Positions 40,956-49,301 of a stretch of 64,000 nucleotides of DNA are shown here, in pieces. The notes below the pieces were generated by a model. It did not search any database. It was given only the letters and a program-made list of their open reading frames with translations, and was not told where the DNA came from. The DNA comes from Fictibacillus nanhaiensis (GTDB lineage Bacteria; Bacillota; Bacilli; Bacillales; Fictibacillaceae). Every line of letters starts with the position of its first letter. The first letter of the stretch is position 1. Where the stretch lies: positions 186,001-250,000 of the forward strand of contig NZ_JAHVJO010000003.1 of the NCBI RefSeq assembly GCF_019801215.1, read 5' to 3'. A program made the translations under genes and the position numbers.

Positions 40956-42698
40956 TTACATATCTGTCGTTAACGGTTCAACCGTTTTTTTCCTAAATGT
41001 AGCAAGCGCTTCTAAAAGAATCCAAAGCGTAAAACCTAAGATTAAACTTCCGAAAATAAAGAGCAGCATGTTTGCATCATTATCTCCCATTCCTGACCAG
41101 GTGAAGACCACTTGCTGAATCATTGCCCACAGTGTCATAAAGAACACGAAAAGCATTGGAACGAGTGTAACGATGTAATTGCGGCCAAGTCGTTTTAGCC
41201 AAATTGTAATAAGAAGCAAACTGATTCCTGCTAACAGCTGGTTGCTCGTCCCAAACAGTGGCCATAACAAATATCCGCCAGAGCCAAAACCATTAGGACC
41301 TTGAGGCAAGATAACAAGTGCCGTTGAAGAAACTGCTGCAATCGAAGTCGCAACGTGCTTCTTTTCAAGTGATGGAATCTTGTATTCTACTCCAAGCTCA
41401 GAAATAATATAGCGCATTAATCGAAACGAAGTATCAAGGGATGTAGCGGCAAAACTAACGATAATGACTGCGACGATTGTAGCTGCGATATCAGCCGGAA
41501 TCCAGATACCTGTCGCCAGTTGAGCTGCTCCGCCAATAAACGCGCCGAGTCCGCCTGCTCCAGCTGCGGCAAAACTATTATATGTAGCTAAAAAGTCTCC
41601 TTGTGTCGCAAACACGGTAGATACCGCTATAATCGCAATCAATGCCAACGTTCCTTCTCCAACTGCACCTGCATATCCGACAAAACGCGCATCTGTTTCT
41701 TTATCTAGCTGCTTCGAAGTGGTTCCTGACGATACGAGACCGTGAAATCCTGAAATCGCACCACAAGCAATCGTGATAAACAGTAACGGGAACCATGGAA
41801 CATCCCCTGCAGCTGCGTTTACAGCTGGAGCCGTGATCTTCGGCTGAAGGAAAACAAGTCCTAGATACAGCATCAACAATCCTACCACCAGTTGATGGGA
41901 GTTGATATAATCACGGGGTTGAAGTAGTTTCCAAACAGGAAGAACGGATGAAATATAACAATACACCATCAAGATAATAATCCAGACTAAGAATGCCGAG
42001 CCCACTGCACCTAAACCAAAAAGTCCTGCGGCTTCTGCTCCTCCAAAATATTTAACAACGTCAATTTGAAGAGCTGGTATCTTGCTTGATAGAATGGCAG
42101 AACCATACATGATGACTAGTGCAATAATGGACGGAATAAGCATTTCTTTTTTACGCTTATATACCGCATATCCAATCCACACAGCAAGCGGGATTTCGAT
42201 AAAGATAGGCAAAACGCTCGCTGGGAATTTTATAAACAAGTTCGAGATTACCCATGCAAACACAGCGTTTACCATTAACATCAAAATAAGAATAATAAAT
42301 AAGAACATAACTTTCGCACGTTTTCCGATAATCGTACTTGTAATCGATCCAACCGACTGGCCTTTATGTCGTGCGGATAAAACAAGCGTTCCAAAGTCGT
42401 GAATACCGGCTGCAAAAACAGTGCCGAAAATAACCCATAAAAAGGCAGGCAGCCATCCCCAATACAAAGCAATAGCCGGTCCAACAATCGGTGACGCCCC
42501 TGCTACTGAAGAAAAATGATGACCCCAAAGTACAAATTTGTTAGTTGGTACAAAATCCACTCCGTCATTGTACTTATGAGCAGGTGTTACATAATTCGGA
42601 TCCAATTTGTAAATTTTTTCAGCTACAAACTTTGAATAATACTTGTACCCGAACGTAAACATCAACATTCCAATAATGGCTAACCATATGGAATTCAT
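40956..42698 (-). CDS. cstA: Carbon starvation protein A (CstA), peptide or pyruvate transporter
   Basis: 580 residues from the ATG at 42698, which has AAGGGGG 9-10 bases upstream (the frame upstream has no ribosome site). Around 16 membrane helices; the CstA opening MNSIWLAIIGMLMFTFGYKYYSKFV and conserved GVDFVPTNKFVLWGHHFSSVAGASPIVGP are visible in parts. CstA proteins import peptides or pyruvate under carbon starvation. First gene of an operon with cory-CC-star and ArsA. A promoter with a cre-like box in its spacer lies upstream, fitting CcpA control. Confidence 0.9.
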   Translation of the reverse strand: MNSIWLAIIGMLMFTFGYKYYSKFVAEKIYKLDPNYVTPAHKYNDGVDFVPTNKFVLWGHHFSSVAGASPIVGPAIALYWGWLPAFLWVIFGTVFAAGIHDFGTLVLSARHKGQSVGSITSTIIGKRAKVMFLFIILILMLMVNAVFAWVISNLFIKFPASVLPIFIEIPLAVWIGYAVYKRKKEMLIPSIIALVIMYGSAILSSKIPALQIDVVKYFGGAEAAGLFGLGAVGSAFLVWIIILMVYCYISSVLPVWKLLQPRDYINSHQLVVGLLMLYLGLVFLQPKITAPAVNAAAGDVPWFPLLFITIACGAISGFHGLVSSGTTSKQLDKETDARFVGYAGAVGEGTLALIAIIAVSTVFATQGDFLATYNSFAAAGAGGLGAFIGGAAQLATGIWIPADIAATIVAVIIVSFAATSLDTSFRLMRYIISELGVEYKIPSLEKKHVATSIAAVSSTALVILPQGPNGFGSGGYLLWPLFGTSNQLLAGISLLLITIWLKRLGRNYIVTLVPMLFVFFMTLWAMIQQVVFTWSGMGDNDANMLLFIFGSLILGFTLWILLEALATFRKKTVEPLTTDM

Positions 42699-42737
42699 TT
42701 TAAAAACCCCCTTCTTATGACCTGATACTACATCTAA

Positions 42738-42767
42738 ATCATAATTGAAAGCGTTCATACTAGTCAA
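42738..42767 (-). promoter_or_regulatory. cstA promoter containing a cre-like box
   Basis: Minus strand TTGACT, 18 bases, TATGAT. A cre-like 14-mer (TGAAAGCGTTCATA on the plus strand, 42746-42759, one mismatch to TGWAANCGNTNWCA) fills the spacer, so CcpA binding would block RNA polymerase. The remaining gap (42699-43221) also holds the small gene at 42929 and two terminators. Confidence 0.6.
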
Positions 42768-42928
42768 TATATTCTGAATTTTTATAGTGACTGAATAAAT
42801 CAAAAGTCTTTCTATAGAGAATCACCATAAAAAATTTAGGGAGCGAGTACTATTGTTTCGACATTTTAGAGGATTTTATCGATTGTCGAAGAATTATGGA
42901 GAAAACACAGAGAGGGGGAAATGGGAAA

Positions 42929-43051
42929 ATGAGTGAAGTGATAATCCGAAATCTAGTAAAACGTCATTTCACCAAGAAGAACATCGAGGACCCACAATTG
43001 CAACAACTGCTCGTTCACTTTCTTCTTTCAGTTAGGAAAGAAAAAATGTAG
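42929..43051 (+). CDS. Small hypothetical protein
   Basis: 40 residues from an ATG with AGAGGGGG 10 bases upstream, ending at a TAG. Amphipathic composition: two basic helical parts (SEVIIRNLVKRHFTKKN and QLQQLLVHFLLSVRKEKM) joined by IEDP. A good terminator 57 bases downstream supports a transcribed unit. No family recognised; overall evidence is moderate. Confidence 0.5.
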   Translation: MSEVIIRNLVKRHFTKKNIEDPQLQQLLVHFLLSVRKEKM

Positions 43052-43107
43052 CGATCAGATAGATAGAGTGTTTAGCGGAAATATACTTAATCATCTCATT
43101 TTATAAC

Positions 43108-43138
43108 AGAGTATCTGATCTTTTTCAGGTACTCTTTC
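43108..43138 (+). terminator. Terminator after the small gene
   Basis: AGAGTAtCTGA and TCAGgTACTCT pair around TCTTTT, followed by TTCTT. Confidence 0.65.
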
Positions 43139-43209
43139 TTATTTACTTAGAGAAGACGTTCCTATTGTGAACACTCATTTACTTGCAAAATACAAATCGT
43201 TGCGTTTTT

Positions 43210-43232
43210 AAAAGGGGCCTTTCACCCCTTTA
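43210..43232 (-). terminator. Terminator of the MarR gene
   Basis: AAAGGGG and CCCCTTT pair around a 7-base loop; the minus strand continues with TAAAAACG. The left arm overlaps the 3' end of the MarR gene. Confidence 0.6.
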
Positions 43233-43668
43233 TCATATTGCCATTTCTTACTTCGCCCATTGCTTTTGTTACTATTTTTAGAGAATGGATGATTGTATCT
43301 TTTTCAAAATCATTTAATTTCAAAAAGACCCTTTCCAAATGGGTATTTATTATCGTATCAATTTGATCTGCTGTTTGCTTTCCTTTTTGCGTGAGTGACA
43401 AAACATAAACCCTTTTATCTTCTTGCTTTGCACGCTTTTTAACAAGATTGGCTTTTACGAGGGTTTGAATCTGCCGGCTGAATGTTGTGATATCAATACC
43501 GAGTAAATCAGCGAGCTGCTGCATGGAAGGTTGTGTGTGTTTATCAATTTCAAAAAGAATATGACTATGTATCAGTGATATGTCTATTCCTTCTTCACGG
43601 AAACCATTTTTCTGTAAAAGACTAAACCTTCTGTTCAAAACGTGAAATAAGTTTCTTACATCTTCCAT
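43222..43668 (-). CDS. MarR family transcriptional regulator
   Basis: 148 residues with the winged helix core: MQQLADLLGIDITTFSRQIQTL (helix-turn-helix) followed by the wing KANLVKKRAKQEDKRVYVLSLT and helical dimerisation ends. It should bind palindromic operators as a dimer and respond to a small ligand or oxidation. The target is unknown. AGGCGG lies before the ATG. It stands alone near the cstA operon. Confidence 0.88.
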   Translation of the reverse strand: MEDVRNLFHVLNRRFSLLQKNGFREEGIDISLIHSHILFEIDKHTQPSMQQLADLLGIDITTFSRQIQTLVKANLVKKRAKQEDKRVYVLSLTQKGKQTADQIDTIINTHLERVFLKLNDFEKDTIIHSLKIVTKAMGEVRNGNMIKG

Positions 43669-43937
43669 ATGAACACCGCCTTTTTATTACCTTATATGCT
43701 TATCTTGCAAGATGCAATTATTAACATTCCTAATCAATAAACCGGCAAATTACCGTTTAGGAAGATAGAACTATTCATTTACTGCTCAATTCTCAAATAT
43801 AAACACATCCTAAAAGAGTCTTTTTCCCTTTTAGTACAAAAGATGTATGAAAATGTATGACAAAAGGTTTTAATTTTTTGCTTACGGGTAACCAAGAAGT
43901 ATAGAGAAACGAAATTGACTTGGGGGTATCATCGAAT

Positions 43938-44165
43938 ATGAATAAAGTAGAACAGAAACGCAGCAAGCTAGGTCTTTGGCTTGAAACTCATAATAGAGAT
44001 ACTGACTGGTTAACTTCAGCATCTGGTATTGAAGGAAAAATAATCGAAGAATTAGCAACAAATCCTAATAAATGCCCTAGGATGATGACGATTCGAAAAA
44101 TCTTATATGTAGTAAAGCGAGTGGATCCTACCACAAAAGTTAGTGATTTATGGGATATGAACTAA
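43938..44165 (+). CDS. Small XRE-like helix-turn-helix protein
   Basis: 75 residues from the ATG at 43938; GGGGGTAT precedes it (a TTG further upstream lies in that site). The layout SKLGLWLETHNRDTDWLTSASGIEGKIIEELAT resembles phage/Bacillus XRE-type regulators, although the helix-turn-helix is degenerate. It ends with VDPTTKVSDLWDM, as such regulators do. Target unknown. A strong terminator follows. Confidence 0.65.
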   Translation: MNKVEQKRSKLGLWLETHNRDTDWLTSASGIEGKIIEELATNPNKCPRMMTIRKILYVVKRVDPTTKVSDLWDMN

Positions 44166-44206
44166 AGCATGTACGTTAATTTATACTAACGTACATGCTT
44201 TTTTTT
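44165..44206 (+). terminator. Strong terminator
   Basis: AAGCATGTACGTTA and TAACGTACATGCTT form a perfect 14-bp stem followed by TTTTTT. It begins at the stop codon of the XRE-like gene. Confidence 0.85.
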
Positions 44207-44235
44207 GCACAGCGTCTGTTATTATTTTTACTCGT

Positions 44236-44263
44236 ACTATGGACAATCTCTGTACATAAAATA
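44236..44263 (+). promoter_or_regulatory. Candidate sigma-K promoter of the collagen-like gene
   Basis: AC at 44236-44237, 17 bases, then CATAAAATA, close to the sigma-K pattern (AC / CATAnnnTA). It lies about 30 bases before the gene and suits late mother-cell expression. Confidence 0.4.
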
Positions 44264-44293
44264 TCCTGACACATTCTTTAAGGGAGGTATTTT

Positions 44294-44914
44294 ATGTCGA
44301 TTCTTCAAACGATAAAGCATCTGATTCAACAAGAAATACGTAAGTTGTTATGTCTCATTGACGAGAAACTTAAAAAAATCGAAAAATGCCCTGGCCCCCC
44401 TGGACCTCCTGGACCTCCTGGTACTTTTTCCCCTGTTTATGCCAATATTTTTGATAACGCAAATCAAGTTCTCGTTCGTGGTACGAATGAAAGGGTAAGA
44501 TTTAATCAGTTTAATCAGCCACAGTCGGTGATTTTTGGCGGAATAACTGCAACGGCTACATCTCTTACAGTACCTGTTGCAGGAGACTATTCGGTCTTAT
44601 GGGAAACGGTCTTCCTTCCAATACCTGGTCAACAACACGCGGCCTTTGGTATTTTTGTAAACGGGACACTTCAGGATTCAACGCGATCAGGTTCAGCTGC
44701 CTTTTCTGATCAGCAATTCAATATTGTTAGTTCCGTCTCCATACTTTCTTTAGCAGCTGGAGATACGCTAGAACTTCGTTTGTTAATCCCTGCTACCAGC
44801 ACACAGACTACTGTTAATTTAAATGCAACAATTCAATATCCTCCATTTAATAACGTAGCCAATCAGCCTATCAACAGTGCCTCACTGAGAATATTCAAGC
44901 TTGGTCCCACATAA
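44294..44914 (+). CDS. Collagen-like spore surface protein (BclA-like)
   Basis: 206 residues. N-terminal helix (about 1-32), a very short collagen-like stretch of three GPP repeats (CPGPPGPPGPPGTF) and a C-terminal jelly-roll domain (SPVYANIFDNANQ to SLRIFKLGP) like the BclA C-terminal or C1q/TNF-like domain. Such proteins form trimers in the exosporium or outer spore surface. The collagen region is unusually short compared with BclA. AAGGGAGG precedes the ATG; a sigma-K-like promoter is nearby. Confidence 0.83.
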   Translation: MSILQTIKHLIQQEIRKLLCLIDEKLKKIEKCPGPPGPPGPPGTFSPVYANIFDNANQVLVRGTNERVRFNQFNQPQSVIFGGITATATSLTVPVAGDYSVLWETVFLPIPGQQHAAFGIFVNGTLQDSTRSGSAAFSDQQFNIVSSVSILSLAAGDTLELRLLIPATSTQTTVNLNATIQYPPFNNVANQPINSASLRIFKLGPT

Positions 44915-44931
44915 TAAAATCTAATTACAGA

Positions 44932-44973
44932 GATAAAAACTGATTTGGGCAAGTTAATCAGTTTTTATTTTTT
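44932..44973. terminator. Bidirectional terminator
   Basis: ATAAAAACTGATT and AATCAGTTTTTAT form a 13-bp stem around GGGCAAGTT, then TTTTTT. The right part overlaps the end of the ParB-like gene. Confidence 0.8.
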
Positions 44974-45449
44974 TGAAGATTACTTACCATCATTTTCATG
45001 GATTGGATCACTGTTTTTTTATACCGAAATGCCAGATATAAGACTTTTACTTTTTGGGTAAAAGATAAGTTTTTAAAATGTGGTTCCTCTTTTAAAAATG
45101 CTCGAACGATTGCAATGCTTTTAGGACTTAGATGGCGTAGTCTAGCATTTTTATTTTCGGAGGATGTATGGAGATTGAACACTCGACGGAAACAGCACTT
45201 CAGTTCTGTCATCCATTTCCTTTCATCAATTATACAAGGGGCGTACTTATTTTTCGTATGCTTTTTAAGGTATTGCAGCCGATCGTTTCCACTTACAATC
45301 GTAAAGTTCCCATCATTCCCCTTTTTTACCACCATAATATGCATACAGTCCCACATGATCGTATGAAGTTTCTTCACGTGTTCTGTAATATTATTAGACA
45401 GATTGGGCTTAATTTTGTTTAAAGGAATATACTGAACATTTAACCTCAT
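44958..45449 (-). CDS. ParB-like nuclease-domain protein
   Basis: 163 residues from the ATG at 45449 (AGGGGG 6 bases upstream). Residues 1-70 read like the ParB/Srx fold (QYIPLNKIKPN, HIMVVKKGNDGNFTIVSGNDRLQYLKKH). The C-terminal half is basic and helical (FRYKKTVIQSMKMMVSNLQKNKN). No par partner (ParA) is present, so plasmid segregation is unlikely; similar short chromosomal proteins of Bacillus are uncharacterised. It is convergent with the collagen-like gene. Confidence 0.6.
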   Translation of the reverse strand: MRLNVQYIPLNKIKPNLSNNITEHVKKLHTIMWDCMHIMVVKKGNDGNFTIVSGNDRLQYLKKHTKNKYAPCIIDERKWMTELKCCFRRVFNLHTSSENKNARLRHLSPKSIAIVRAFLKEEPHFKNLSFTQKVKVLYLAFRYKKTVIQSMKMMVSNLQKNKN

Positions 45450-45583
45450 CTGCATCCCCCTTTTCCTATTGTGAGTAGGTATGTGAGTATCATATGTAAG
45501 TATGTGGGCGATTGGCACTTTACTAAAAAAGAGCCTCTTTGTAGCCGTCTAAAGACGATTCCAAGGAAACTCTCCTACCATTT

Positions 45584-46606
45584 TTATGCGGTTTTGTTTT
45601 TACGAATAAAGTTACGAATATCTCGGTTGCCGATAAATTTTTTTGACTGCTCATCCCATAGCTTAAACGTTAAGGATTTTAAGCTCGTAAGCAAAGTAAG
45701 TGTTGGTACATCTTGAAGTCTTGGGTCACTTTTGTGAGCTTTTTCAAGATGATAATTCGGTACACGAGAATTAAGATGGTGCACGTGATGGAATCCAATA
45801 TTGCCTGTGAACCATTGCAGCACTTTCGGAAGTTTGTAAAATGAACTCCCTTTTAAAGCGGCTTCTACATAGTTCCACTTTTCATTATGTTCAAAGTAAC
45901 CATCTTCAAATTGATGCTGAACATAAAACAGCCAAACTCCAGAGAAAGTAGCGAGATAAAAGATTGGCAATTCTACTAAGAGGAATGCTTTCCATCCAAT
46001 TGAAAAGCCGATGCCTAACACGATTGCTATTAATACAACATTTGTTATCCACACATGTACTTTTTCTTTTTTAGATGCATTTTTCGCGTTGAAGCGGTAA
46101 TCAATTAAAAAGATATACAGCGGTCCGATTAAGAACAGTACAACAGGATTTCGATAGACACGATACTGTAATCGTTTCAGCCAAGTAGCATCAGCATATT
46201 CTTGTAAGGTCATCGTCCAAACATCGCCAACACCACGTTTCTCCAGGTTGCCGTTGGTTGCATGATGTGTTGCATGGCTATTCTTCCACTGCTCATAGGA
46301 ACAAAATGTGAATAATCCTGTAACCATTCCTACAATTTCGTTTGCCCTGCGGCTCTTAAAAAACGAGTAGTGTGTGCAGTCATGAAAAATAATAAAGGTC
46401 CGGACTAAAAATCCAGCTGCTGGAACCGCACATAATAATGTTAACCAGAACGATATATTCAAACTCAAATAAGCCAATACCCATAAAATTACAAAGGGAC
46501 CTACTGAGTTAATTAACTGCCATACACTTGCAGATATACGCGGACGTTCAAATGGCGCTAATTTTTTCTTCCACTCACGAATGTCATACTTCAAATTTTC
46601 AGTCAT
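45584..46606 (-). CDS. Membrane fatty acid desaturase
   Basis: 340 residues from the ATG at 46606, with AAGGAG 9 bases upstream. Three histidine boxes of the acyl-lipid desaturases are visible: HDCTHYSFF, HATHHATNGN and HHVHHLNSR; two pairs of membrane helices lie between. Diiron enzyme that inserts a double bond in membrane lipids, for adaptation to cold as in B. subtilis Des. The position of the double bond is not known. Confidence 0.9.
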   Translation of the reverse strand: MTENLKYDIREWKKKLAPFERPRISASVWQLINSVGPFVILWVLAYLSLNISFWLTLLCAVPAAGFLVRTFIIFHDCTHYSFFKSRRANEIVGMVTGLFTFCSYEQWKNSHATHHATNGNLEKRGVGDVWTMTLQEYADATWLKRLQYRVYRNPVVLFLIGPLYIFLIDYRFNAKNASKKEKVHVWITNVVLIAIVLGIGFSIGWKAFLLVELPIFYLATFSGVWLFYVQHQFEDGYFEHNEKWNYVEAALKGSSFYKLPKVLQWFTGNIGFHHVHHLNSRVPNYHLEKAHKSDPRLQDVPTLTLLTSLKSLTFKLWDEQSKKFIGNRDIRNFIRKNKTA

Positions 46607-46737
46607 GCGATCAGTCTCCTTCTTCATCTTTTACATTCTACCACAAATTATAAACAACATTTCTACTTAAATTTGACGAACTATGTAATTATTACATCAC
46701 TTGGACATATTTTATTCATAATTACAAGTAAAAATGA

Positions 46738-46769
46738 AAAAAGAGTCCCTTAGTAGGAAGAGACTCCTT
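46738..46769 (-). terminator. Terminator of the mhqO operon
   Basis: GAGTC and GACTC with inner TTCC/AAGG pairing; the minus strand runs into CTCTTTTTTC. Confidence 0.6.
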
Positions 46770-46814
46770 ATTTCTGCTTATTAACTCCCTCTATAAAAGA
46801 GAAAGGTTCTAAAC

Positions 46815-47426
46815 CTATTCTGGCCGTTCTAATGAGAAGGTTTCCCCGATTTTGGCATAGTTTGTTCCTGCCAGTCTGCCAACAGGTCGTAGTTTTTCCG
46901 CATCAATCCTGCCTTCATGATACAGCTCATCTTTAATATGATAGTGTACGACTCTGCCTATGAGTAAATCTGTGGCCGGTTTCTCCTTCGTGCCTCCAAG
47001 CGGTTTGATCTCTTCCACGACACATTCCATTCGAATCTTCGCTTCAGCAATACCAGGAACTTTCACTTTTACGGAATGAACTGGTGTTAATTGTGCAAGC
47101 TCCACTTCGCTTTCTTCTGGTCCAAGGTTAGCAGCTGTCATGTTTACAGCTTCAATGTACGTTTCGTCAGGGATATGAACTACAAATTCTCCAAGAGCTT
47201 CTGCATTTCGTGAGGTGTCTTTTTTCACTCCATCTTTTCTGCCAATCGATATGGCAATCAAAGGCGGATCAGATGTTAAGGCATTGAAATAGCTGAAAGG
47301 AGCAGCGTTTAAGACACCTTCAGTGGACAAGGTGGTTACAAACGCAATCGGTCTTGGAATAATGCTGCCTGTCAAAACCTTATAGTTTTCTTTTACCGAT
47401 AATGCTGCCGGATCAATGGATTTCAT
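46815..47426 (-). CDS. Flavin reductase family protein (FMN-binding split barrel)
   Basis: 203 residues from the ATG at 47426 (AAGGTGGG 6 bases upstream; the upstream frame overlaps the hydrolase gene and lacks a ribosome site). Conserved split-barrel features: TGSIIPRPIAFVTT, FNALTSDPPLIAISI and the loop RNAEALGEFVVHI. It binds FMN and reduces flavin or quinone-like substrates with NAD(P)H. Third gene of the operon with MhqO and MhqD types, so it probably supports degradation or detoxification of quinones or hydroquinones. Confidence 0.82.
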   Translation of the reverse strand: MKSIDPAALSVKENYKVLTGSIIPRPIAFVTTLSTEGVLNAAPFSYFNALTSDPPLIAISIGRKDGVKKDTSRNAEALGEFVVHIPDETYIEAVNMTAANLGPEESEVELAQLTPVHSVKVKVPGIAEAKIRMECVVEEIKPLGGTKEKPATDLLIGRVVHYHIKDELYHEGRIDAEKLRPVGRLAGTNYAKIGETFSLERPE

Positions 47427-47442
47427 GTACATCCCACCTTCT

Positions 47443-48051
47443 TTAGCTAAAATTTTTGTTAAACCACTCTGCTGCATCTTCTACTTCTGCACGTGAAAGC
47501 TGATGTCCCATATGGTCCCACTTTATATGAACAGAGGCTCCAGCTTCTGTAAGTATTTTTGCAAGTTCTTCTGTTTCCTCTGGAGAACAGATCGGATCGT
47601 TTTTACCAGCACCGATAAATACTGGCAATTGCGTGATAGTAGGCAGTTCGATGCCGCGTCTTGGCACCATAGGGTGATGAAGAATTGCTCCTTTTAATGA
47701 GTTTTCGTAATGAAATAGGAGACTCCCTGCGATGTTTGCTCCATTTGAATACCCTACAGCCACAATGTTTTGACGGTCAAATGCGTATTTTTCAGCTGAT
47801 TCATCCATAAAATCATATAGTTCTTTCGTGCGGAGAATTAAATCTTCTTCGTCAAACACGCCCTCAGATAGTCGTCGAAAAAAACGGGGCATTCCGTTTT
47901 CTAACACATTCCCGCGAACGCTGAGGACTGAAGAATCGGGAGAAATCATCTCTGCAAGGGTTAATAAATCTTCTTCGTTTCCTCCTGTACCATGAAGTAG
48001 GAGCAATACAGGCTTCTTTTCATCTGTTCCTTGTTTAAAAATGTGAATCAT
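47443..48051 (-). CDS. mhqD: Carboxylesterase-like hydrolase (MhqD type)
   Basis: 202 residues, alpha/beta-hydrolase of the phospholipase/carboxylesterase group. Nucleophile Ser in GYSNGANIAG, oxyanion part LLLHGTGGNEEDLL, and catalytic Asp and His in FIGAGKNDPICSPEE and WDHMGHQLS. Its start directly follows the MhqO gene stop. B. subtilis MhqD is made during quinone and catechol stress. Exact substrate unknown; the symbol is by similarity and context. Confidence 0.82.
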   Translation of the reverse strand: MIHIFKQGTDEKKPVLLLLHGTGGNEEDLLTLAEMISPDSSVLSVRGNVLENGMPRFFRRLSEGVFDEEDLILRTKELYDFMDESAEKYAFDRQNIVAVGYSNGANIAGSLLFHYENSLKGAILHHPMVPRRGIELPTITQLPVFIGAGKNDPICSPEETEELAKILTEAGASVHIKWDHMGHQLSRAEVEDAAEWFNKNFS

Positions 48052-48999
48052 TTATTTGTCCTCCTCCAATATTCTAACCTCTGCCGGTAAAAGATGACTT
48101 TGTATTTGTTCGCGGTGTGGTTCTAACCACGGCGGCAGCAAAAGACTTTTTCCTAACTCATCTTCTGTTTCATCTCTTGTAAATCCAGGAGGGTCCGTTG
48201 CTATCTCAAAAAGAATCTGACCTTCTTCTCGAAAATAGATGGCATTAAAATACTGGCGATCGATGATTTCAGTGACTGGAAAATCATTTACTTTTACATG
48301 TTCTTGCCACTTTTCATGATCCTCATAACTTTTCGCACGCCACGCGATATGATGGACGGTTCCAACCCCGCTTACACCTCTTACTTCAGGTGATAGTTTG
48401 ATGTCAATCAAATTTCCAAGATCACTATTTGCTTGAAAGCGGAGATAGTCTCCATCTTGGCCGATCTCTTTTAGTCCCATCACTTGTGTTAATACCTTTG
48501 ATGTTTGATGAGGTGAGGCAGATAACAACACAGCTCCGCCAAAACCTTTAATTGCGTGTTCAGGGGTTACTTCTCCAAAAGACCACCCACTATCTTCTCC
48601 TTCATTTCTTGCAACTATCTCCAACTGAAGACCGTGTGGATCTAAAAACTCTAAGTATTCCTCTTGAAACCTGATTGTTTTCTTATATTCTACATTGTAC
48701 TTTAAGAGCCTTTCTTCCCAAAACGGAAGTGCTTTCTCTGGCACAACGAATGTTGTCGTTCCCACTTGGCCTGAACCAACCCGTCCTCGATAAGCATCGG
48801 GCCAAGGAAAAAATGTCATAATGGTTCCCGGCTTTCCTCCTCCATCTCCGAAATACAGGTGATACGTTCCAGGATCATCAAAGTTCACCGTCTTCTTTAC
48901 AAGCCGTAAGCCGAGTATGCCTGCATAGAAGTCCACATTCTCCTGCGGATTTCCTACAATAGCTGTAATGTGATGGATTCCATCAGTTTGCATGGTCAT
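48052..48999 (-). CDS. mhqO: Ring-cleaving dioxygenase of the glyoxalase superfamily (MhqO type)
   Basis: 315 residues made of two vicinal-oxygen-chelate modules. Metal ligands in GIHHITAIVG, DPHGLQLEIV, GTVHHIAWRA and ILFEIATDPPG. It matches MhqO-type hydroquinone dioxygenases, which open the ring of methylhydroquinone. First gene of a three-gene unit. A promoter overlapped by an inverted repeat lies about 50 bases upstream (49046-49075), suggesting control by a MarR/DUF24-type thiol or quinone sensor. Confidence 0.85.
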   Translation of the reverse strand: MTMQTDGIHHITAIVGNPQENVDFYAGILGLRLVKKTVNFDDPGTYHLYFGDGGGKPGTIMTFFPWPDAYRGRVGSGQVGTTTFVVPEKALPFWEERLLKYNVEYKKTIRFQEEYLEFLDPHGLQLEIVARNEGEDSGWSFGEVTPEHAIKGFGGAVLLSASPHQTSKVLTQVMGLKEIGQDGDYLRFQANSDLGNLIDIKLSPEVRGVSGVGTVHHIAWRAKSYEDHEKWQEHVKVNDFPVTEIIDRQYFNAIYFREEGQILFEIATDPPGFTRDETEDELGKSLLLPPWLEPHREQIQSHLLPAEVRILEEDK

Positions 49000-49045
49000 G
49001 TATAAAACGCCCTTTCGAGTTAATGTAATGATGTTCTGTACATCG

Positions 49046-49075
49046 AGTATATGATTTTATACTTACTTTTGTCAA
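49046..49075 (-). promoter_or_regulatory. mhqO promoter with inverted-repeat operator
   Basis: Minus strand TTGACA, 18 bases, TATACT. A perfect AGTATA-N6-TATACT dyad (49046-49063) covers the -10 box and spacer; this position is typical of a repressor operator. Which repressor binds is unknown. Confidence 0.6.
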
Positions 49076-49227
49076 GTAACTATATTTTATTTTAACGTGG
49101 TAATGTGGTAATTATCTTCATAACCTTATTTACTATGTACGATTGACAACACTCTTAGCCTATACCCCTAATAAAAAGATGAAAACAGCAGGAACGTGAA
49201 AGGTTCGATGTATGTGGCAATGCATTA

Positions 49228-49266
49228 AAAAGTCCACGTGAAATGTATATTCCACGTGGACAAAAA
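49228..49266 (-). terminator. Terminator-like hairpin downstream of the second aldo/keto reductase
   Basis: GTCCACGTG and CACGTGGAC form a 9-bp stem around AAATGTATATTC; the minus strand continues with TTTTT. Confidence 0.65.
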
Positions 49267-49286
49267 AGAAGTTTTTGTATTTGTTT

Positions 49287-49299
49287 GGGGTCAGACCCC
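49287..49299. repeat. GGGGTCAGACCCC palindrome (element 3 of 3)
   Basis: A 13-base palindrome next to the aldo/keto reductase stop codon, with T/A-rich flanks. Shares the GGGGTC core with 35781-35821 and 38701-38745. Confidence 0.75.
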
Positions 49300-49301
49300 T
49301 T

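Noticed and set aside
44958-45449. ParB-like protein as a plasmid or chromosome partition protein
   Set aside because: No ParA partner or parS-like palindromes; the protein is short and lacks the usual central helix-turn-helix of ParB.
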